NCBI GenBank assembly: GCA_963788225.1
Contig: CAWBGI010000002.1
Location: 992,001-1,056,000 of the forward strand
Reading direction: 5' to 3'
Origin: Sulfotelmatobacter sp963788225
GTDB lineage: Bacteria; Acidobacteriota; Terriglobia; Terriglobales; Acidobacteriaceae
DNA: 64,000 nucleotides
Below the pieces are notes generated by a model that was not told the origin of the DNA, did no database searches, and saw nothing but the letters and a program-made list of their open reading frames with translations. Below are positions 29,534 through 38,051 of this stretch, piece after piece. The position numbers were made by a program, and so were the translations under genes. Numbering within the stretch: position 1 is the stretch's first letter; each line of letters starts with the position of its first letter.

Positions 29534-31141
29534 ATGGCAATCGCCGAAGCCTCTGTCCGGCCTCGAACGTCATCCTCGTCGCACTCCCATCAAGGCCCTT
29601 TTATCAATGAGCCTTTCTACGACTTCCGCCACGAAGAAAACGCGCGCAAGATGCGCGCCGCCATCGAACGCGTTCGCGGACAACTCGGCCACGAGTATGA
29701 CCTCATCATCGGCGGCCAGCGCATCAAGACTGCCGACAAGATCAAGTCCCTGAATCCGTCGAAGCCGTCGCAGATCGTCGGCATTCATCAGAAGGCGGGC
29801 AAAGAACACGTGGAACCAGCCATGAAAGCCGCGCTGAAAGCCTTCGATTCCTGGAAGTACACCCCCGTGGAAGAGCGAGCCAGCCTGTTGTTCCGCACCG
29901 CCGACCTGCTGCGCCAGCACAAAATGGATTACATGGCCTGGCTCGTCTTCGAAGTCAGCAAGAACTGGGGCGAGGCCGATGCCGATATCTCCGAGACCAT
30001 CGACTTCTGCGAATATTATGCGCGCGAAGCCCTGCGTCTCGCGAAAGCCGAAACAACGGTGCAGATGCCCGGCGAGCGCGATGAACTCACCTACATTCCG
30101 CTCGGCGTGGGCGCGGTGATTCCTCCGTGGAATTTTCCCTGCGCCATCATGTCCGGCCTGGTCGTGGCATCCATCGTCAGCGGCAATACCGTAATTTTGA
30201 AGCCGTCGAGCGATTCCCCCACCATTGCCGCAAAGTTCATCGAACTCCTCGAAGAGGCCGGCATGCCCGAAGGCGTGGTGAACTTCTGCCCCGGCTCCGG
30301 AGCGAGTTTCGGCGACGCCATCGTCGCCCACCCCAAGACGCGCTACATCGCCTTCACCGGCTCGCGCGAAGTCGGACTGCACATCAACAAGACCGCCGCC
30401 ACGCAGGCTCCCGGCCAGATCTGGATCAAGCGCACCATCCTTGAGATGGGCGGCAAAGACGCCATCATCGTCGACGCCGACGCCGATATCGACTCCGCCG
30501 TCGAAGGCGTGGCGCAGTCCGCATTCGGCTTCCAGGGACAGAAGTGCTCGGCCTGCTCCCGCGCCATCGTCGACGAGCGCATCTACGACAAGTTCCTCGA
30601 CCAACTCAAAGCCCGCGTCGAAAAGATCAAGGTCGGCGATCCCGCGGAAAACAGCAACATGGGCGCAGTGATCAACGAAGGTTCCATGAAAACGATTCTC
30701 GCCTACATCGAGCAAGGCAAGAAAGATGGACGCCTCGTCACCGGCGGCGAGCGCGCCACCGAAGCCGGAGAAGGTTACTACATCCGCCCGACGGTGTTCG
30801 CTGACATTCCGGCCAAGTCAAAACTCGAGCAAGAAGAAATCTTCGGCCCGGTCCTGGTGGTGGTCAAAGCCCACGGCTTCGACCACGCCCTCGAAATCGC
30901 CAACGACACCGAGTTCGGCCTCACCGGCGCCATCTACACCAAGTCGCGCGACAAGATCGACCGCGCCAAACGCGACTTCCATGTAGGCAACCTCTACATC
31001 AACCGCAAGTGCACGGGAGCGATGGTGGGCGCACACCCGTTCGGCGGCTTCAACATGTCGGGCACCGACTCCAAATCCGGCGGGCCGGATTATCTGTATT
31101 TGTTTACGCAGGCAAAGTCGATAGCGGAAAAGGTCGGCTAG
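29534..31141 (+). CDS. pruA: L-glutamate gamma-semialdehyde (P5C) dehydrogenase
   Basis: The protein has 535 residues and is an aldehyde dehydrogenase. The N-terminus FINEPFYDFRHEENARKMRAA is characteristic of the P5C dehydrogenase branch. NAD binding is seen in PWNFPCAI and FTGSREVG; the catalytic pair is E304 (LEMGGKD) and C338 (GQKCSAC). It converts P5C to glutamate in proline breakdown. Monofunctional here: there is no proline dehydrogenase domain or neighbour. It is divergent from the TPR kinase across 289 bp, where TAAAAT near 29479 and TAATAT near 29499 are possible -10 boxes. Confidence 0.93.
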   Translation: MAIAEASVRPRTSSSSHSHQGPFINEPFYDFRHEENARKMRAAIERVRGQLGHEYDLIIGGQRIKTADKIKSLNPSKPSQIVGIHQKAGKEHVEPAMKAALKAFDSWKYTPVEERASLLFRTADLLRQHKMDYMAWLVFEVSKNWGEADADISETIDFCEYYAREALRLAKAETTVQMPGERDELTYIPLGVGAVIPPWNFPCAIMSGLVVASIVSGNTVILKPSSDSPTIAAKFIELLEEAGMPEGVVNFCPGSGASFGDAIVAHPKTRYIAFTGSREVGLHINKTAATQAPGQIWIKRTILEMGGKDAIIVDADADIDSAVEGVAQSAFGFQGQKCSACSRAIVDERIYDKFLDQLKARVEKIKVGDPAENSNMGAVINEGSMKTILAYIEQGKKDGRLVTGGERATEAGEGYYIRPTVFADIPAKSKLEQEEIFGPVLVVVKAHGFDHALEIANDTEFGLTGAIYTKSRDKIDRAKRDFHVGNLYINRKCTGAMVGAHPFGGFNMSGTDSKSGGPDYLYLFTQAKSIAEKVG

Positions 31142-31401
31142 TAAAGATCATCTCGTCATCCGAGATCATCTTGTCGTCCCGAGGGATCCTTCGGAAAGAG
31201 CGACAGAGGGCCACCCAAGAACATCTCGCAACCAAGTCGAAAGCCGCCACGGTCCGCAGATAGATCGCAACCTCTGACAGCTAATCCCGATGTCGCCGTT
31301 CCGAAACGGAACTCGCGCAACACGAAAATTCATCCCGTCCCAGATATCTCTCTCTTTCCAACTCCCATCGGGATTACCATCGCGGTGTTAGCGAGGTTCG
31401 T

Positions 31402-32232
31402 ATGGGTGAAGTCCGCAGCGCCTTTGCTCTCGAAGACTTTTCCCTGGCACATATGCTCGAGCTGGGCTCCAACCTGCGAGAAATAGGCAAGGGAGCCAAG
31501 AGCATGGAAGAGGCGGCTGACCGGATCGTTCGCCATCTGTACGAGAACCTGGCCTCTCAAGCAACCGGTCAGCGAGCTTGTGCGCTCGTTCGCCTCTTCA
31601 AGACGCACGCTTTCGGCCAGCTCGATGAGAGCCTTTGCCAGTTTGCACGCGCCAGACTCGCTGGCGCGGACGCGACGCCTGCCATGAAGTGCCTGGTGCT
31701 CTTCGCCACCGCCGGCGACAGGCCGGAGTGGAATTCGAGGGCGGGTTCCAAGGGACACCAGGCGATCCCGCTGCCCAACGAAGCGGCGATTAACCAGGCT
31801 CCTATGATCTCGCAGCTTCTCTCCGAGATGGGGCTCAGCGCGCAGGCGCTCGTGAAGGGTGATCGCGCTCTTATGCTCGACACGGAGCAAACCAACTTCA
31901 ATGTCTTCCACGTACCCGAGGCTCTCGGAAGTCCCTACGTTCCTGCCCAGGATTTCGTGCGCGCCCAGGGCTTAAAGTCGGTTCTGGGTTTTGGCGGCCT
32001 GCTGCCCTCTCGCGACTTGTTCGCCGTGATCCTGTTCTCGAAGACTCACATTCCACGTGCAACCGCCGAACTCTTCAAGACTCTTGGACTGATGGTCAAG
32101 CTGGCCATCGCTCCTTTCGATGGTGATCGAGTCTTTGCGCAGTGGTCAACGGGAACGGCCGCCCGGCGAATGCCCGCCAGCACAACGCAGGATGATCATC
32201 CTCAGGCGCCGAAGCGCAGTTCCAGCAGATAG
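31402..32232 (+). CDS. Hypothetical GAF-like sensory protein
   Basis: The protein has 276 residues with no signal peptide or membrane segment. It has the flavour of a GAF-type sensor: helical start HMLELGSNLREIGKGAKSMEEAADRIVRHLYE, then QRACALVRLFKTH. The pattern is one I associate with stand-alone GAF-like domains next to response regulators, but I cannot name the family. The disordered tail after residue 255 is rich in P, S and K. It is followed by a bidirectional terminator and faces the response-regulator gene at 32290. Ligand unknown. Confidence 0.6.
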   Translation: MGEVRSAFALEDFSLAHMLELGSNLREIGKGAKSMEEAADRIVRHLYENLASQATGQRACALVRLFKTHAFGQLDESLCQFARARLAGADATPAMKCLVLFATAGDRPEWNSRAGSKGHQAIPLPNEAAINQAPMISQLLSEMGLSAQALVKGDRALMLDTEQTNFNVFHVPEALGSPYVPAQDFVRAQGLKSVLGFGGLLPSRDLFAVILFSKTHIPRATAELFKTLGLMVKLAIAPFDGDRVFAQWSTGTAARRMPASTTQDDHPQAPKRSSSR

Positions 32233-32250
32233 CCAGCCGCAAGAAAAAAG

Positions 32251-32277
32251 CCGCCCGTTCGGGCGGCTTTTCTTTTA
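32251..32277. terminator. Bidirectional rho-independent terminator
   Basis: GCCGCCCG (32251-32258) pairs with CGGGCGGC (32261-32268) around a TT loop, followed by TTTTCTTTTA and preceded by an A-run on the other side. It sits between convergent genes and should stop both. Confidence 0.92.
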
Positions 32278-32289
32278 TCAAACGAAATC

Positions 32290-32964
32290 TTACGGCATAA
32301 CTCCCGCGGGCGCCTGTGGTCCCGGTCCCGCAGTAGTAGCCGCGGCGGCCTCGTTCAAAATCCGGTGATGAATGGTAAACAGCGCCAGCTCCAGCCGGTC
32401 CGATACTCCGATCTTGTCATACACGTTGCGCAGATAATTCTTGATGACCTGCTCCGTCGTGCCCAGCTGCGTGGCGATTTCTTTGTTCTTGTAACCCTGC
32501 ACGATCAGCGCCACGATGCGCAGCTCTTTCGCCGTCAGGCGGTCGCGCACGCGCAGTCCGACCATGTCGTTTTCGGTGAGTTCGCTCGGCACTGCCACGT
32601 CCTGCACCCAGGTCTCGCCGCGTGCCACCTTGCGCACGCAATCCACTAGGGCCGCGCTGGTCACGTTGCGGTAGACCACGCCATGCGCCCCGTTCGCCAT
32701 GTGCCGCTGCGCGCTCTCGCCGGTATCGGCCAGGATCACCACGCGCGTCTTCGCCCGGTTCGCCGACTGTATGATCGTAGCGAAGTCGTTGTGAAAGCCC
32801 GCCGCCACGATCAGCACCGCAGCGCGGAATTTGTCCAGAGCCATAAACATCTGCTCCGGCGTCTGCGCCTGCGCCACAATGCGCATCTCATCTTCAACCG
32901 CCAGCACTTTGGCGATGCCGGCGCGAAAGATTGCCTGGTTATCGGCCAATATCAGTTTGAGCAT
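32290..32964 (-). CDS. LuxR/NarL-type regulator with atypical receiver
   Basis: The protein has 224 residues. The receiver domain (1-118) keeps the first acidic residue (D8 in LILADN). At the end of beta-3 it reads AAVLIVAAG, where the phosphoacceptor aspartate of NarL-type receivers is expected near residue 53, and the aspartate is absent. The C-terminal LuxR-type helix-turn-helix (LTAKELRIVALIVQGYKNKEIATQLGTT...YDKIGVSDRLELAL) is intact. It is therefore a DNA-binding protein probably not controlled by phosphorylation. It is convergent with the GAF-like gene. Target genes are unknown. Confidence 0.88.
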   Translation of the reverse strand: MLKLILADNQAIFRAGIAKVLAVEDEMRIVAQAQTPEQMFMALDKFRAAVLIVAAGFHNDFATIIQSANRAKTRVVILADTGESAQRHMANGAHGVVYRNVTSAALVDCVRKVARGETWVQDVAVPSELTENDMVGLRVRDRLTAKELRIVALIVQGYKNKEIATQLGTTEQVIKNYLRNVYDKIGVSDRLELALFTIHHRILNEAAAATTAGPGPQAPAGVMP

Positions 32965-33106
32965 GTTTTCGACGCTCCAAAATTTCGGTCCAAAGTCAGC
33001 TCTTTACCGGTAGGAAATTGCCGATCGCCGATTTCCAACTGTCGATTAAGAGTCCTTGATCCTGGTTTTCAATCGACAATCGGCAATCACTCAATCGCCA
33101 ATTTCT

Positions 33107-33427
33107 TTACGCCTTCCTCACAAACTCATACGAATCAATCACACACGCCACACCTTTGCCGTCCGGGCTGGTTCCAGTCGGGTCGGAACGCACCACGCGC
33201 CCTTTGCACTGAATCGTAACGTTCTCCTGCCCCCCGGTGACGTCGGGTGGAAGCGTGATCTCAAACTCCACCGGCGACCCAATCTCCAGCGACGCATCGG
33301 CGCGTATATAAACTCCCGCTGCGCTCAGATTCCCAGTAAGCCCCTTGGTGCCGCCGCTGGCATTCTCTTCGTGAATCTTGATTGGCAATTCCAGCGGAAA
33401 TCTTTTTCCGGTCCGCGCTTCGGCCAC
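33107..33427 (-). CDS. PilZ-domain protein
   Basis: The protein has 106 residues and is essentially a single PilZ domain, which binds cyclic-di-GMP. The RxxxR-type start (EARTGKRFPLEL) and the second motif NLSAAGVYI are present, followed by FEITLPPDVTGG and GRVVRSD. GTG 33427 was chosen because AGGAGG lies five bases upstream; an upstream ATG at 33466 adds residues without the motif. An HD-GYP cyclic-di-GMP-type hydrolase lies 5 kb away. Stand-alone PilZ proteins act on motility, exopolysaccharide or transcription by partner binding. Confidence 0.88.
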   Translation of the reverse strand: MAEARTGKRFPLELPIKIHEENASGGTKGLTGNLSAAGVYIRADASLEIGSPVEFEITLPPDVTGGQENVTIQCKGRVVRSDPTGTSPDGKGVACVIDSYEFVRKA

Positions 33428-33807
33428 AGTGCCTCCTAATTCATCGCTTGATCTCACGTGGCTCAATCTTTCTGACCCAATCTTCCGGATCTGATCCTCC
33501 GACTGATCTTCCTAAACGGATCTCTCGAAACCGATCTTCCCAAATCTGATCGTCGGATTCGTGCTGCACAGCCGAGCCAACCCCACCAGAATACGCCCCT
33601 GGCGGGCGGATCACCCACTTTTGTTGCTTAGGGCAGGTTATATCACGGATGCCGCCGGGATAAAAGCCTCATTCCCAGTTAGTTAAGAGTAGAAACCTAG
33701 GTTCCCCCTGAACGTGGAGGCGCGGACGCCCCAGTCCGACGCTTTTGACCCCGTTTTTGAAGTTGGTCCGTGCAGGTAGCCTTACACGACTGTAAGGGTA
33801 TGATCGG
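33428..33807. other. Intergenic with GATCT-rich repeats and a degenerate hairpin
   Basis: No gene is seen. The segment 33470-33560 carries several loosely repeated GATCTTCC/GATCTGATC units. GCGCGGACGCCCCAGTCCGACGC near 33721 is a worn copy of the GGAG/CTCC-loop hairpin family, followed by CTTTTGACCCCG. Confidence 0.5.
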
Positions 33808-34377
33808 CTATGTCGAACCGTTCCGCAGCAGCGCCGCCACCGAAGCTGTAAAGATCGTGCGCGCCTCCGCCGTATGTTTGGGGAGAATCGTCTTTTCAAT
33901 CAGTAGCATCGCCGCGCCGTGCACCACCATAAATAAAGCCCATGCCAGCTTTTCGTGATCCGCGGCCGATCCCCCCAGCTTTTCCGCCAGCTTTCGCTTT
34001 ACGCCCTCCAACGCAGGCCTGCCCAGCTTGTTCGCAGTCTGGCTGGAGCGGGCAGAATAAAAAAGTTCGTATTCCTTCTGAAAAAATAACTGGTACTCGC
34101 GGGGATGGCTCAGCGCATAATCGAGTCCCTTCTCGCAAGCCTCTTCCGGAGACGAGGCGCCTCCCACGGCGGCGGCAAAGTCCATCCGGACGCCCTGCAG
34201 CAGCGCCCGTAGAATGTCGTCCCGGTTCTGAAAGCGCCGGTACATCGCCGGCGTATTGGTCCCCGCCGCCTGCGCCACCGCTCGCATGGTGAGAGCTTCT
34301 TCCCCTCCCTTCTTCCACAGCGTTCGTGCTGCCTTCAAAATCTGGTCTTCCAGTTCAGGGTTGGGTCGCCGAGGCAC
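33808..34377 (-). CDS. TetR-family transcriptional regulator
   Basis: The protein has 189 residues. Its N-terminal helix-turn-helix is classical (ILKAARTLWKKGGEEALTMRAVAQAAGTNTPAMYRRFQNRDDILRALL). The C-terminal helical domain (FAAAV to VAALLR) is the ligand and dimer part and gives no effector hint. GTG 34377 has GGAG about seven bases upstream and was preferred over the frame from 34434. It is divergent from the zincin-like gene across about 200 bp; inverted TTATGTGTAC / GTACACATAA elements in that gap are likely its operators. Confidence 0.88.
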   Translation of the reverse strand: MPRRPNPELEDQILKAARTLWKKGGEEALTMRAVAQAAGTNTPAMYRRFQNRDDILRALLQGVRMDFAAAVGGASSPEEACEKGLDYALSHPREYQLFFQKEYELFYSARSSQTANKLGRPALEGVKRKLAEKLGGSAADHEKLAWALFMVVHGAAMLLIEKTILPKHTAEARTIFTASVAALLRNGST

Positions 34378-34408
34378 GGTTGTCTCCGAACACGCAGAGA
34401 TCGAACAA

Positions 34409-34516
34409 TTATGTGTACTACGTAAACATAACAATGTAAAGGAAATACAAAGTGGCCCTCCATGGGCGTATTCCCTTTAGTAATTTCTACTTAATACGTT
34501 GACGATGTACACATAA
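34409..34516. promoter_or_regulatory. Inverted TTATGTGTAC pair in a divergent promoter region
   Basis: TTATGTGTAC (34409-34418) and its exact complement GTACACATAA (34507-34516) face each other in the tetR / zincin-like intergenic region. A TetR dimer could use such sites. The same 10-mer also occurs at the vapB promoter (36204-36213). Confidence 0.45.
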
Positions 34517-34583
34517 CAGTGTATAAGTTATTAGTAATTGGGACCCCCTCCCGGCATCTTAAGTTTTTTTCAGGAGCAGTGTG

Positions 34584-35375
34584 ATGTATTCGTGGGACAA
34601 CCCTGACGATCGAGTGGCGATCGTCCACATGAATTCCGAATTACGCCACGCCCAACTGGAGTTGCTCAGCGCTCATTGCGCCGCCCATCAGCTTCGCCTC
34701 CGCTTTTCCACCGAGGATCTGGCCCGCTTCGGCCAGCGCGACGTCCTGCGCAAGTCGGTGGAAGCCGCCACTGCGCTCAGCGATTATTACACGTCGATCG
34801 AAAGCAAAATCCCCCAGGGAGAAGATCTCTCTGCGCCTGTCCCGGCACTCACCGAAGAGCGCATCCATGAGGCCGCCGGTCGTCTTTCGTCCTATCTGCG
34901 CGACCAGCGCGAGCGCTACTTTCCTTCCGCGAAGCCCCTCACCAATCGCCAGAAAGCGCTTCTGTGGCCATATTTTCCGCCAGACCTGCTGGAGCGGGTG
35001 AAGATCGCCCAACTTGACGGAGCGCGCGTTTCCAATCCGCCGTTTTATGCCGAAGCCCGCGCCCTGGGTTTTGCCAATCTGCCCGAGCTCACCCACATGC
35101 ACTCCCTGACCTTTCTCGATGTCGTGGTTTTCAATGACATCTTCACCGAGCGGGCCCTGTTCCACGGGCTCGTGCATGTGGTTCAGATTGAAGTTCTCGG
35201 ACTCGAGCGCTACTCGGAGCTTTTCGTTCGCGGCTTCGTAAATACCAAGCTGCACTTCTCCGTGCCCCTCGAGGCGCAGGCGTTTTCTCTGGAATCAAAG
35301 TTCGTGGCCTCGCCCACTCACCGCTTTTCGGTCGAAGAGCAGGTCCGCCTCTGGGCCCAAGAAGCCCGCTATTAG
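34584..35375 (+). CDS. Hypothetical protein with degenerate zincin-like HxxxHxxQ motif
   Basis: The protein has 263 residues and is soluble, with no signal peptide. The C-terminal third contains RALFHGLVHVVQIEVLG and later VPLEAQAFSLESKF. This spacing (H-x3-H-x2-Q, then E) resembles metallopeptidase-like domains whose first His is followed by Glu. Here the Glu is Gly, so catalysis is doubtful. A helical N-terminus carries the rest. ATG 34584 was chosen, since AGGAGC precedes it by six bases. It is divergent from a TetR gene that may control it. I do not recognise the family. Confidence 0.6.
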   Translation: MYSWDNPDDRVAIVHMNSELRHAQLELLSAHCAAHQLRLRFSTEDLARFGQRDVLRKSVEAATALSDYYTSIESKIPQGEDLSAPVPALTEERIHEAAGRLSSYLRDQRERYFPSAKPLTNRQKALLWPYFPPDLLERVKIAQLDGARVSNPPFYAEARALGFANLPELTHMHSLTFLDVVVFNDIFTERALFHGLVHVVQIEVLGLERYSELFVRGFVNTKLHFSVPLEAQAFSLESKFVASPTHRFSVEEQVRLWAQEARY

Positions 35376-35439
35376 GCCGGTCGCGGCCTAAACACTTCCG
35401 AAGCAACCGTCTTCGGAAACGGGGCCCTCCCCCCCGCAG

Positions 35440-35467
35440 TCTCAGGGGCGGCAAGCCGCCCCTGAGA
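35440..35467. terminator. Strong hairpin after the zincin-like gene
   Basis: TCTCAGGGGCGG and CCGCCCCTGAGA form a 12-bp stem with loop CAAG. It is not followed by a T-run, so termination is likely but not certain. Confidence 0.6.
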
Positions 35468-35482
35468 GCTTAATCGTGTGGA

Positions 35483-35500
35483 GCGGACACTCCTGTCCGC
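35483..35500. repeat. Hairpin repeat, GCGGACA-CTCC-TGTCCGC
   Basis: A 7-bp perfect stem surrounds the loop CTCC. It is a member of the family at 11972 and 13655. Confidence 0.7.
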
Positions 35501-35560
35501 TGCCTTTGACTTTAGACCTTGCTTTTGACTTGATCGTGACGTTGCTCTTGATCCCGCACG

Positions 35561-35959
35561 CTATACCGCGTGCAGTACCCTCAGTCCAAGCACTTTCTCA
35601 AAGCAATCAAAATCGCGATCCCGGTGCAGCAGTTCGTGTTTGGCCTGCAAACAGAAAGTGGCAATGAGACAATCGATTGTCTTGTGAACGGTGTAGCCCC
35701 GCTGTCGGAGGTCGCGATAGTTCTGGGCAGCGGCCACGGCCAGTCCGCTGCCGCCAGTGTCAAAAATCTGGAACTTCAACATGTCCGCTCTTACCCGCGC
35801 GAACACGATTTGCTCCCTGATCCCCTGCAACACCTCGCACAGGATGAGATCAGTGAACCCCAGCCGCTGGCGTTGCAACTCGCGATCCAGCCAGCGAGTT
35901 TCCGCATTCTCCGTGCCGCGCAGATAGTCGATCCACACGGTCGTATCGACGATGACCAT
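35561..35959 (-). CDS. vapC: VapC-type PIN-domain toxin
   Basis: The protein has 132 residues. The PIN motifs are IVDTTVWIDYLRG (Asp), DLILCEVLQGI (Glu), KTIDCLIATFC (Asp) and LLHRDRDFDCF (Asp). All metal-binding acidic residues are in place, so it should be an active RNase. It lies six bases downstream of its antitoxin, in one operon. It is unlike the other PIN toxin at 18784 in sequence and is paired with a different antitoxin fold. Confidence 0.95.
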   Translation of the reverse strand: MVIVDTTVWIDYLRGTENAETRWLDRELQRQRLGFTDLILCEVLQGIREQIVFARVRADMLKFQIFDTGGSGLAVAAAQNYRDLRQRGYTVHKTIDCLIATFCLQAKHELLHRDRDFDCFEKVLGLRVLHAV

Positions 35960-35965
35960 CGCCGG

Positions 35966-36169
35966 CTACTCTCGCCTCCGCGCCAGGCGCGACTGATCAA
36001 GGTCCCCTTCCCAAACCACTTTCCCCTTCAAGCGCCGAATCGAACCTTGAGCATGCGTCTCTGCCAGCAAGCGCAGCCCGGCCTCCACGGCTGCCCTTTT
36101 GGTGGACGCTCCGCTGCGCCGCATCGCCTCCCGCATGAGCCGGTCATCGATCTCAATATTCGTGCGCAT
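35966..36169 (-). CDS. vapB: VapB-family antitoxin
   Basis: The protein has 67 residues. Its start, MRTNIEIDDRLMREAMRRSGASTKRAAVEAGLRLL, is the typical ribbon-helix-helix VapB N-terminus, and the C-terminal KGKVVWEGDLDQSRLARRR is the toxin-binding part. It precedes vapC by six bases. Two direct TATGTGTA repeats at 36184-36212, spaced by two helical turns, are likely its own operator. Confidence 0.93.
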   Translation of the reverse strand: MRTNIEIDDRLMREAMRRSGASTKRAAVEAGLRLLAETHAQGSIRRLKGKVVWEGDLDQSRLARRRE

Positions 36170-36183
36170 GATGCCAAGTCTCC

Positions 36184-36212
36184 TATGTGTAAGAATCTCA
36201 CAATTATGTGTA
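36184..36212. promoter_or_regulatory. vapB operator, two TATGTGTA repeats
   Basis: TATGTGTA occurs at 36184-36191 and at 36205-36212, 21 bp apart, on the same face of the helix. It lies just upstream of the vapB start. Confidence 0.55.
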
Positions 36213-36261
36213 CCTTACAAGAAGCGCCTGACTTTGCTTGCATCTTCCCAGACCGGGGTGC

Positions 36262-36292
36262 CCCACTTCTCGCGTCTTTTGCGAGAAGCGGG
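36262..36292. repeat. Hairpin repeat, CCCACTTCTCGC family, copy 2
   Basis: CCCACTTCTCGC (36262-36273) and GCGAGAAGCGGG (36281-36292) pair with one mismatch. The flanking GGGGTG matches that at copy 3. Confidence 0.75.
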
Positions 36293-36368
36293 ATTTTCCC
36301 GTCCGTTTCCAATCCGCCTTGCAACAGCTGCCGTTTGATGTAAGCTTCTTCTCTCAGGAGACCCAGCC

Positions 36369-37913
36369 ATGCACGCTTCATTCATCCCCTGCGCCTTTCG
36401 TAGCCCGCGCCACTTGGTCTGCCAGTTAGCCGCGCTCATTCTGACGTTGGCCACGTGCCTGATGTCCCAGGAGCCGCCGGCGCAGAAACCCGCCACGCCA
36501 GACCAATCCGCCGTGGAAAAGAAAGCCGGGAAAAAGTCCACGCCGGAAAAGCTCCAGCCCAAGCCGGACGAATCCGCCACCGCAGCCGCAGCACTGATTC
36601 AGATCAACAATGCGATGGAGGGCCTGGCCGCCAAAGTTTCCCCCGCGGTGGTTCAGATTCTGGTCACCGGCTGGGGACCCCTGCACGAGGAGAACCGCAG
36701 CCAGACCGCTCTCATCGTGCGCCAGCACGCCGTCGGCTCCGGAGTCATCCTCGATCCTACCGGCTACATCATGACCAATGCCCACGTCGTCGAAAGTGCG
36801 CAGCGCATCCGCGTCGCCCTTCCCCTGCCTGCCGGCGATACCGGCCGCGCCCAGGCCTCCGGCAAACGCCGCATCTTCGAAGCCCGCCTCATTGGCCTGC
36901 ACAAAGACACCGATCTTGCCCTGCTCAAGATCGAAGAGACGGATCTCCCCACGCTCCCGCTGCTCACGCAGCAGCGTCCCCGCGTGGGCCAGATGGTCTT
37001 CGCCATCGGCAGCCCAGAGGGCCTGCAGAACTCGGTCACCATGGGCGTGGTCAGCGCCGTCGCCCGCCAGGCCGATCCCGAAAAGCCCATTACTTACATC
37101 CAGACCGACGCTCCCATCAACCCCGGCAACAGCGGCGGACCGCTCGTCGATATGAATGGATCGGTCGTCGGCATCAACACTTTCATTCTTTCCCAGGGCG
37201 GCGGCAGTGAAGGCCTGGGCTTCGCCATCCCCGCCCGCATCGTCGACTTCGTCTACCACAGCCTGCGCCAGTACGGCCACGTGCACCGCACCGAGATCGG
37301 TGCTACCGCGCAAGAGATTACACCTACACTCGCCGACGGCCTCCACCTTGCGCAACACTGGGGAGTCATTATCGCCGACGTCAAGCCCGACGGCCCTGCC
37401 GCCGCCGCCGGCCTGCAGATTCAGGACATCGTCCTCACGGCCGACGGCCGCCGCATCGAAACTCTTCCCCAGCTCTCTGCCTCGCTCTATCTTCATCGCC
37501 TCGATCAGGTGCTCGAGCTGGAAATCCTGCGCGGCGACCAGAAGAAAACCCTTTACATCCCCGCTATCGAGCATCGCGATCACATGGACCAGCTCTTCGA
37601 CGCCGCCGACGCTCAAAAAGATATTGTCCCGCGTCTGGGCATTCTCGCCATCGATTTCACCCCCGATCTGCGCAAGCAGATCGGTCAGCTCCGAATTCCC
37701 TCCGGTGTAATCGTTCTCGGCCGCGCCGCCGATTTAATCCTGCCCGACACCGGCCTGCAAACCGGCGACGTAATCCACGCCATCAACACCACGCCCGTAA
37801 CCGACATGGCGACTCTCCGCGCCGCCGTGCAAAGCCTGAAGACCGGCGATCCCGTGGTGATCCAAGTCGAACGCTCCGACGGCCTGACGTATTTAAGTTT
37901 TGAAATGGAATAA
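36369..37913 (+). CDS. DegP/HtrA-type serine protease with two PDZ domains
   Basis: The protein has 514 residues and is exported (hydrophobic CQLAALILTLATCLM start), then a Lys/Pro-rich linker. The S1C protease domain covers about 75-310 with the triad H139 (TNAHVV), D182 (TDLALLK) and S255 (GNSGGP). Two PDZ domains follow (about 320-410 and 425-512), the usual DegP layout. Such proteins clear misfolded periplasmic proteins. There is no linked sensor system. The flanking hairpins at 36262 and 37973 are copies of one repeat, so the gene is bracketed by it. Confidence 0.92.
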   Translation: MHASFIPCAFRSPRHLVCQLAALILTLATCLMSQEPPAQKPATPDQSAVEKKAGKKSTPEKLQPKPDESATAAAALIQINNAMEGLAAKVSPAVVQILVTGWGPLHEENRSQTALIVRQHAVGSGVILDPTGYIMTNAHVVESAQRIRVALPLPAGDTGRAQASGKRRIFEARLIGLHKDTDLALLKIEETDLPTLPLLTQQRPRVGQMVFAIGSPEGLQNSVTMGVVSAVARQADPEKPITYIQTDAPINPGNSGGPLVDMNGSVVGINTFILSQGGGSEGLGFAIPARIVDFVYHSLRQYGHVHRTEIGATAQEITPTLADGLHLAQHWGVIIADVKPDGPAAAAGLQIQDIVLTADGRRIETLPQLSASLYLHRLDQVLELEILRGDQKKTLYIPAIEHRDHMDQLFDAADAQKDIVPRLGILAIDFTPDLRKQIGQLRIPSGVIVLGRAADLILPDTGLQTGDVIHAINTTPVTDMATLRAAVQSLKTGDPVVIQVERSDGLTYLSFEME

Positions 37914-37972
37914 GACACTAGGCTTGGTTTACGTGTGCAATATTACTCGAGCAGTACCACGACAGAGGGTGC

Positions 37973-38003
37973 CCCACTTCTCGCGTCTTTTGCGAGAAGT
38001 GGG
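37973..38003. repeat. Hairpin repeat, CCCACTTCTCGC family, copy 3
   Basis: CCCACTTCTCGC (37973-37984) and GCGAGAAGTGGG (37992-38003) form a perfect 12-bp stem. Confidence 0.8.
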
Positions 38004-38051
38004 AATTCGTGAATTCTGCGGCGAAGGTTTTTGATGTGGACGCCTGATCCT

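Noticed and set aside
29570..30715. 381-codon leftward frame across pruA
   Set aside because: Antisense shadow of a well-conserved aldehyde dehydrogenase.
36426..37616. 396-codon leftward frame across the DegP-like gene
   Set aside because: Antisense shadow; the forward frame has the full protease triad.
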